Below, in pieces: positions 16,443 to 21,189 of a stretch of DNA of 21,189 bases (position 1 is its first letter; each line of letters starts with the position of its first letter). Source of the stretch: Myxococcales bacterium UBA1203 (GTDB lineage: Bacteria; Myxococcota; Myxococcia; Myxococcales; UBA5297); the NCBI GenBank assembly GCA_002309695.1, contig DBXV01000025.1:268362-289550 (forward strand). The letters are read 5' to 3'. Below the pieces are notes generated by a model that did not search any database, was not told the DNA's origin, and saw only the letters and a list, made by a program, of their open reading frames with translations. Both the position numbers and the translations under genes were made by a program.

Positions 16443-16477
16443 AAAAACCCCGTGACGCCTGAACGCGCTGCACGGGG
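16443..16477 (-). terminator. Terminator-like hairpin upstream of the FadL-like gene
   Basis: On the minus strand CCCCGTG (16477-16471) pairs with CACGGGG (16454-16448). Four inner pairs past a two-base bulge extend it, and five T (16447-16443) follow. No gene ends here, so it would terminate a leader transcript or read-through from the promoter region. Confidence 0.6.
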
Positions 16478-16545
16478 CTTTCGGGAAACCGGCCGTTCAA
16501 AAACGCGCGCCCTTTAGAAAGGCTCCCTCCCACTGTCAAACGCCC

Positions 16546-16595
16546 GTCGGGGCCCGCATGACCGACGAATGACGGATGCGCCGACCCTTTTTTTT
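16546..16595 (+). terminator. Terminator-like fold upstream of the exported-protein gene
   Basis: GTCGG (16546-16550) pairs with CCGAC (16581-16585), GCAT (16556-16559) with ATGC (16576-16579), and CCG (16562-16564) with CGG (16573-16575). Eight T follow at 16588-16595. The 5' arm can alternatively pair with CCGACG at 16562-16567. No gene ends here. Confidence 0.4.
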
Positions 16596-16768
16596 CCATT
16601 GAAGTCCCTGAGCCGCCGCCGTTTTGTCCGCCCGCCCGCCTGCCCTTCCGCCCGACGGACGGATGACAGGTGGCTGGCCTCCGGAATGTCAGCGTCAGCA
16701 GCAGCCGTCTGAGCCGTCTCTTCCGCCCCGGGGTCTCTTCCCTCTTCCCGATTTCCAAGGATTTCCCC

Positions 16769-17773
16769 ATGCCATTCTTCAAGTCCGCCCTCCGCACAGT
16801 GCTTCCCGCAGCTCTCCTCTCTCTGGCCGCAGTCCCCGAAGTCTCCGCAGCGACGCTGTTCTCGCCCCTGTGCCAGACGAACAGCGGCGGCGTTCTCTTC
16901 TTCGCCGAATCGATCCGCCACTGCCCGAATGCCGAAGCCGCGTGCAGGGAGCGCTTCTGGTCCTACGCCGCGCTCCAGCCCTCGATGGCCACGAACCACG
17001 CCTGGAAATTCTCTCCCATCGGAACCTCTCGCCTCGACGAGAGCGCATCGCCCGCCAGCAACGCCAAGAGTGCCCAGCAGATTTTTGACGCGCCCAAGGA
17101 TGCCCAGTGCGCCGCCTTCTTCCGCAGCGACAAGCTGCCCTCTCCCGACCTGGCCGACGCCGAGGGCTGGTTCCGCTACTCCTTCGAGAAGGGCCAGCTG
17201 ATGGTCCACTGGAAGACCCTCAAGGCCGTCGTGCAGTTCGAGACGCGCTGGAACGTCGATTTCTGCGACAAGGGCTGCGGTGCTGCCGGTCAGGGGCCGC
17301 GCGCCGTCGAGGCCACCAAGGCGCAGATGACTGATTTTCCCGAGCTTTCCCCCGCCTTTGACCTGCGCCTCAACAACGTGGCGATCCTCGGTTTCCCCGT
17401 CCCGACAATCAAAAACGTGGCCTCCACGGGCAACATCATCTCGGTGCGCATCCCCGCGCTGAAAAAGGCCCAGGCGGATCTCCTCTATCGGGATGCGCTG
17501 AGCTTCTCCAAGTCGGCGCGGGACGACCTTCTGGGCGGCGCCATGATTACCGGCCTCCTCGACGCGGCGCTCCAGCTTGACCCCCAGAATGAAGGCATCC
17601 GCCTCGACTACGCCCGCCACCTCGCCTCACAGGCCGCCGCTTCTCAGGCAGTGCGCGAACTGCGCGAGCTGCCCGCCACCGCCGACCTGAAAAAGAAGCT
17701 GACCGAGGACAAAGCCTTTGACTCCATTCGTTCCGCCGCCGCCTTCAAGGCGTTCATGGATTCGCTGAAATAG
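16769..17773 (+). CDS. Exported protein of unknown function with TPR-like C-terminus
   Basis: I do not recognise a family for this 334-residue protein. It has a clear signal peptide (MPFFKSALRTVLPAALLSLA..., cleavage near VSA-AT). The mature N-terminal part has several Cys (SPLCQ, HCPN, AACRE, later DFCDKGCG), which could form disulfides in the periplasm. The last about 75 residues look helical and TPR-like (AALQLDPQNEGIRLDYARHL, ending FKAFMDSLK). ATG 16769 has AAGGA eight bases ahead and starts the signal peptide; an in-frame start at 16670 is not supported. A strong terminator follows. It has loose architectural similarity to the next gene (signal peptide, Cys, TPR-like helices), so the two may be functionally paired. 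Confidence 0.75.
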   Translation: MPFFKSALRTVLPAALLSLAAVPEVSAATLFSPLCQTNSGGVLFFAESIRHCPNAEAACRERFWSYAALQPSMATNHAWKFSPIGTSRLDESASPASNAKSAQQIFDAPKDAQCAAFFRSDKLPSPDLADAEGWFRYSFEKGQLMVHWKTLKAVVQFETRWNVDFCDKGCGAAGQGPRAVEATKAQMTDFPELSPAFDLRLNNVAILGFPVPTIKNVASTGNIISVRIPALKKAQADLLYRDALSFSKSARDDLLGGAMITGLLDAALQLDPQNEGIRLDYARHLASQAAASQAVRELRELPATADLKKKLTEDKAFDSIRSAAAFKAFMDSLK

Positions 17774-17838
17774 GCGCAGGAAACGAAATTCAGGGCCGAA
17801 CACGGGCATGACGCCCTCTCTGTCACACAGACCCCGCC

Positions 17839-17873
17839 GCCCTTTCCCCTGAACATTGGGGAAAGGGCTTTTT
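17839..17873 (+). terminator. Intrinsic terminator after the first exported-protein gene
   Basis: A perfect 11-bp stem (17839-17849 with 17858-17868) has an 8-base loop and is followed by five T. It lies 65 bases after the stop codon. Confidence 0.92.
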
Positions 17874-17991
17874 CTTGGGACGTCCACGCTTCCGCGCCTG
17901 ACCTGACCGGCGCTTACGCTCGTTTTTTGACTGCACTGACCCATCGACCGGACGGCGCCCGCGCGTGCCGCGCAAAGAGGAGGTTTCCGGA

Positions 17992-19077
17992 ATGCCAGCC
18001 ACGACATTTTCATCGTTTGCCTTCGCCGCTCTGACCCTGCCCTTCCTCCAGGCCGCCCCCGCAGGCAGCGCCGCGGATCCAGCGTCGGCACCGGCACCGG
18101 TCATTTCCGCGGCCGCGTCCCAGCCCTCTTCCGGCGGCAAGCCTGACCTGCCCGCGCTCAAAAGCCTGGCCGCTCAGGGCGCCGCCGATGATTTTTATCT
18201 CAAAACGTCGGGCATCTCCGCCGACAGCCTCGACGCGGCATCGAGGAAGGAGCTCGCGGCGCTGATGCTGTCCGTCGCTCAGGCAAAGGGCACGGACCGC
18301 GTGATTGCCTTTGAGCTGGCCGAGCGCTCGATTCGCCTTCAGCCGACGCTGCCCGCCCTGATTCTGGCCGCCGACCTCGCCGCCGCGCTGGGCGAATCGG
18401 CCGCGGCCATCAAACACCTCGACCAGGCAAAGGCGCTGGCGCCCAACGACGAGAATGTGACGCTGCGCCGCGCAGCTCTGGCGCTGCACCTGCGCGACTG
18501 GGAGACCGCCCAGACACTCTACGCGTCCATTCCCGCGTCCAGCCCGCTGGCGGCTCAGGCGAAGGCGGGCCTGGCAGAAGTGGAGAAAGCGCGCCGCGCC
18601 AACGATGACGACGAAGCCGTCGAGCGCGCCCACCGGGACCTGCTCAAGCGCATGGCGGCCACAGACGCGATGATTGACGCCATGCCGGTGAGCCGCTTTG
18701 ACCTGTGCCGCGCACACACACTGGCGGCGTGTGAGGCGCTGGCCGCATGTAAAAAAACTGAGCCGAACTGCGCCTATCTTTTGAACGATTGTCCGATGTC
18801 CGAGGAGCCCGTCTCCCTCAAGCGCACACAGCTGGGTGAATGTGCGGAGATTTTGTCCACGCTCCCCTGTGAGGGGAAAGAGCGGGAAATCGCCAAACTG
18901 GCATCAAGTGTATGTAAAGGCATCCAGCTCCGCACGTCACGCCAGCTTCTCCCCGAAGGTGCCAACAGTGCTGACAAGGCCAGGCAGGAAAACAAGAATT
19001 CGCCCTCGCTGGATGGTGTCGGCATCAATCCGCAGGATGTGGACAGAGTGATTCGCCAGCTGGGCGGCGGGCAGTAA
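17992..19077 (+). CDS. Exported TPR-like protein with a Cys-rich C-terminal region
   Basis: A 361-residue protein of unknown family. A signal peptide (MPATTFSSFAFAALTLPFLQ..., cleavage near GSA-AD) is followed by an Ala/Pro-rich linker. Helical repeats with TPR character come next, at about residues 80-210 (AFELAERSIRLQP, AAIKHLDQAKALAPND, DWETAQTLYASIP). The last third is rich in Cys spaced for disulfides (LCRAHTLAACEALAACKK, NCAYLLNDCP, GECAEIL, LPCEGKE, SSVCKG). ATG 17992 has GAGGAGG eight bases ahead; an in-frame GTG at 17965 lies before that site. It probably acts in periplasmic protein-protein contacts. No terminator is visible between it and the methylase gene 88 bases on, so read-through is possible. 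Confidence 0.75.
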   Translation: MPATTFSSFAFAALTLPFLQAAPAGSAADPASAPAPVISAAASQPSSGGKPDLPALKSLAAQGAADDFYLKTSGISADSLDAASRKELAALMLSVAQAKGTDRVIAFELAERSIRLQPTLPALILAADLAAALGESAAAIKHLDQAKALAPNDENVTLRRAALALHLRDWETAQTLYASIPASSPLAAQAKAGLAEVEKARRANDDDEAVERAHRDLLKRMAATDAMIDAMPVSRFDLCRAHTLAACEALAACKKTEPNCAYLLNDCPMSEEPVSLKRTQLGECAEILSTLPCEGKEREIAKLASSVCKGIQLRTSRQLLPEGANSADKARQENKNSPSLDGVGINPQDVDRVIRQLGGGQ

Positions 19078-19165
19078 GCCGTAAGAGCTGCGGGGGGAAT
19101 GTTTTGCTTTTGATTTTTTCTTCTGCCGCCTCGACCTGACACCCAACAAAAAAGGAGATTTCCTA

Positions 19166-21189
19166 TTGTCCCCACAAAACATCTCCCACTTCATCCAGTC
19201 CTGGACTTCCCGAGGCGACGAGAAGAGCGACACGCAGATTTTCTGGCTGGAATTGCTGCGGCAGGTGTTTGGTGTGGACAATCCTGCTGGGCGAATTGAA
19301 TTTGAAAAGCGCGTCAAAATTCAGAGCACCAATTTTATTGATGCGTATATTGCCGAGACAAAGACGCTGATTGAGCAAAAGAGTCTCGGCCGCGACCTGA
19401 CGAAGCCCGAAAAGCAGTCTGACGGCTCGATGCTCACGCCTTTCGAGCAGGCGAAAAGATACGCGAATGAATTGGCGTATTCCGAACGTCCGCGCTGGAT
19501 AATTGTCTGCAATTTCGAGCAATTTCACATTTACGATATGGACAAGCCAAAGTCCGATCCGGAAATTGTGTATTTGAAGGACTTGGAGAAAGAGTATTAC
19601 AGACTTCAATTTATTGTTGGGAAATCTGAAAAAGATATTCATCTTCAGAAGGAACTGGAGATTTCCGTCCGCGCCGGTGAATTGGTGGGGATGGTCTATG
19701 ACGCATTTCTCGAACAATATGGAAATGAGCCGTCTGCGTCGGATTTGCATTCGCTGAATGTGCTGTGCGTGCGCCTGGTGTTTTGTTTATACGCCGAGGA
19801 CGCGGGCATTTTTGAAAAGAATCAATTCTATCATTACATGGCGCGATATGAACCCGACCAAATGCGCCGTGCGCTGATTGATTTATTCAATGTATTGAAC
19901 ACCCCAGAATGTGAACGCGACAGATTTTTAGATGAATCGCTGGCAAAATTCCCCTACGCCAATGGGGCGCTGTTTGAAATCAAACAGAATGAGGCGATTC
20001 CTCAATTCAATGACAATATTGCAGCCGTATTGCTGCAAAAAGCCTCACTGGGCTTTGACTGGTCGGGCATTTCGCCGACGATTTTCGGGGCCGTGTTTGA
20101 ATCCACCTTAAACCCCGACACGCGCCGAAAAGGCGGAATGCATTACACCAGCATTGAAAACATTCACAAAGTCATTGATCCGCTGTTTTTGGATGAATTG
20201 AAGAACGAATTTGAAAAGATAAAAACCGCCAAAAAAGAACTGAACAAAAAGCTGGAAGAATTTCAGGCGAAACTGGCCTCTCTGACATTCCTCGATCCTG
20301 CGGCGGGGTGCGGGAATTTCCTGACGGAGACGTATTTGTCACTCAGGCGCCTCGAAAATGAAGCCATTTCACTGCGTCTGAAAGGTCAAAAGCTGCTCGG
20401 ATTTGAGGAAATCAATCCAATTAAAGTCAGCATCAATCAGTTTTACGGAATTGAAATTAACGATTTCGCCGTGGCCGTTGCCAAAGCGGCACTCTGGATT
20501 GCCGAAAATCAGATGATGAAGGAGACGGAGCGGATTATTAAGTTTGAATTGGATTATCTGCCGCTGAAATCGTATTCCAACATTGTCGAAGGCAATGCGC
20601 TGAGAATGGATTGGGGAACCTTATCCCATTCGGAAAAGCTGGAGGCGCTTTATACTGAAAAATTGAACGTTTATCAGAGCGATAATTTGTTCGAGCTGCC
20701 GCATGAGGTGCGGGAAAACATCGCCAATTATGGAGACATCAAAAAAGAACTGAACGTCGTGGCGCAGAAAGTTGAATTTAAGAAATTGCCGGAAACGTCG
20801 GCGCCAAAATCGGTTGTGTATGATTATATTATGGGCAATCCGCCGTTTGTGGGCGCGAGGTGGATGGACAAGCGGCAGAAGGAAGATGTCGAACTGACGT
20901 TTGGCAAGACATGGAAAGGTCTCGGCGATCTGGATTACGTCTGCTGCTGGTATAAAAAGGCAAATGATTATATTCAGAATACTGAGACGCGCTGCGCATT
21001 TGTTTCGACAAATTCAATCACGCAGGGCGGCGCCGTGGCCAACCTCTGGAAGCCGTTATTCGCGGACGGCGTTCATATTGATTTTGCATATCGCACATTC
21101 AAATGGGCATCCGAGAGCCTGGACATGGCGCATGTTCACTGCGTGATTGTCGGGTTCAGTGTTTCGGAAAATAATAAACCAAAAATTAT
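19166..21189 (+). CDS. Type IIG restriction-modification enzyme (MmeI/YeeA-like), 3' end beyond the window
   Basis: Single-chain endonuclease and N6-adenine methyltransferase that marks host DNA and cuts unmarked DNA. 674 residues are visible. The N-terminal part opens with the family stretch RGDEKSDTQIFWLELL and a PD-(D/E)xK-like nuclease centre D59...E70-x-K72 (TLIEQKS). A helical spacer follows. The methylase core has SAM motif I FLDPAAGCGNFL (375-386) and catalytic motif IV NPPF (558-561). The target-recognition and C-terminal parts lie beyond 21189; family members run to about 900-1000 residues. The start is the TTG at 19166 with AAGGAG eight bases ahead; the first in-frame ATG is about 90 residues later, past the nuclease motif. 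The frame is unbroken. Lines at 19321 and 19981 are 24/60 G+C, against about 36/60 in lines sampled earlier, which suggests acquisition by transfer. Confidence 0.9.
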   Translation, partial: MSPQNISHFIQSWTSRGDEKSDTQIFWLELLRQVFGVDNPAGRIEFEKRVKIQSTNFIDAYIAETKTLIEQKSLGRDLTKPEKQSDGSMLTPFEQAKRYANELAYSERPRWIIVCNFEQFHIYDMDKPKSDPEIVYLKDLEKEYYRLQFIVGKSEKDIHLQKELEISVRAGELVGMVYDAFLEQYGNEPSASDLHSLNVLCVRLVFCLYAEDAGIFEKNQFYHYMARYEPDQMRRALIDLFNVLNTPECERDRFLDESLAKFPYANGALFEIKQNEAIPQFNDNIAAVLLQKASLGFDWSGISPTIFGAVFESTLNPDTRRKGGMHYTSIENIHKVIDPLFLDELKNEFEKIKTAKKELNKKLEEFQAKLASLTFLDPAAGCGNFLTETYLSLRRLENEAISLRLKGQKLLGFEEINPIKVSINQFYGIEINDFAVAVAKAALWIAENQMMKETERIIKFELDYLPLKSYSNIVEGNALRMDWGTLSHSEKLEALYTEKLNVYQSDNLFELPHEVRENIANYGDIKKELNVVAQKVEFKKLPETSAPKSVVYDYIMGNPPFVGARWMDKRQKEDVELTFGKTWKGLGDLDYVCCWYKKANDYIQNTETRCAFVSTNSITQGGAVANLWKPLFADGVHIDFAYRTFKWASESLDMAHVHCVIVGFSVSENNKPKI

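Larger units (their letters stand above)
16252..16768. other. 517-base divergent intergenic region
   Basis: This lies between the FadL-like gene (minus) and an exported-protein gene (plus). It holds a minus-strand terminator-like hairpin (16443-16477), a plus-strand one (16546-16595) and an 11-bp tandem duplication (16310-16331). Between the hairpins is a short segment (16478-16545) with a CCTTT-AG-AAAGG dyad, where divergent promoters could sit. I see no convincing -35/-10 pair, and no credible gene: the long frames running through it have no family similarity. Confidence 0.5.

Noticed and set aside
16252..16797. N-terminal extension of the FadL-like protein into the upstream region
   Set aside because: The open frame continues, but the signal peptide and the Shine-Dalgarno site place the start at 16251; the extension crosses a terminator-like hairpin and has no similarity.
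1..21189. tRNA, rRNA, CRISPR array, insertion sequence or integrase
   Set aside because: Reading both strands I found no cloverleaf, repeat-spacer array, transposase or recombinase motif in the window.

Overview
This is a G+C-rich window from a Gram-negative bacterium. The evidence is a FadL-type outer-membrane barrel, two proteins with lipobox cysteines, a PpiD-type periplasmic foldase and an SspB-like ClpXP adaptor. Sampled 60-base lines of the main part are about 60% G+C. The gene set would suit a deltaproteobacterial or myxococcal-type organism, but that is an inference from family resemblance and not proven here.

Layout. (1) 1-1474: the 3' part of a PpiD/SurA-type peptidyl-prolyl isomerase, closed by a strong terminator. 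(2) 1767-3476: a POT-family proton/peptide symporter behind a leader with a long inverted repeat. (3) 3825-8488: a three-gene CUT1 sugar ABC importer, namely a MalK-like ATPase, a single polypeptide that joins a lipidated MalE-like binding protein to a MalF-like permease, and a MalG-like permease. (4) 8673-11667, minus strand: a 4HBT thioesterase, an SspB-like adaptor with a very long Lys/Ala-rich tail, an overlapping LEA14-like lipoprotein and a membrane-anchored unknown. (5) 11783-16251, minus strand: a tightly packed run of FadL-like porin, coaBC, a CpsB/YwqE-type PHP phosphatase and a flippase-like multi-TM protein. (6) 16769-19077, plus strand: two exported proteins of unknown family with TPR-like segments. 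(7) 19166 to the window end: a type IIG restriction-modification enzyme (nuclease and N6-adenine methylase in one chain). It is cut by the window edge and visibly poorer in G+C than everything before it.

How the genes work together. Regions 1-3 cover envelope protein folding and nutrient uptake (peptides, then a saccharide). Region 5 combines coenzyme A synthesis with envelope and possibly polysaccharide functions. Region 4 holds a proteolysis adaptor and a thioesterase. Region 7 looks like the entry to an accessory or defence segment that continues to the right.

The most unusual items are the MalE-MalF fusion, with three extra membrane spans that reconcile its topology; the SspB-like protein with a histone-H1-like tail that still ends in a possible ClpX-binding motif; a Pho-box-like direct repeat inside an inverted repeat ahead of the thioesterase; and several terminator-like hairpins in leader regions.
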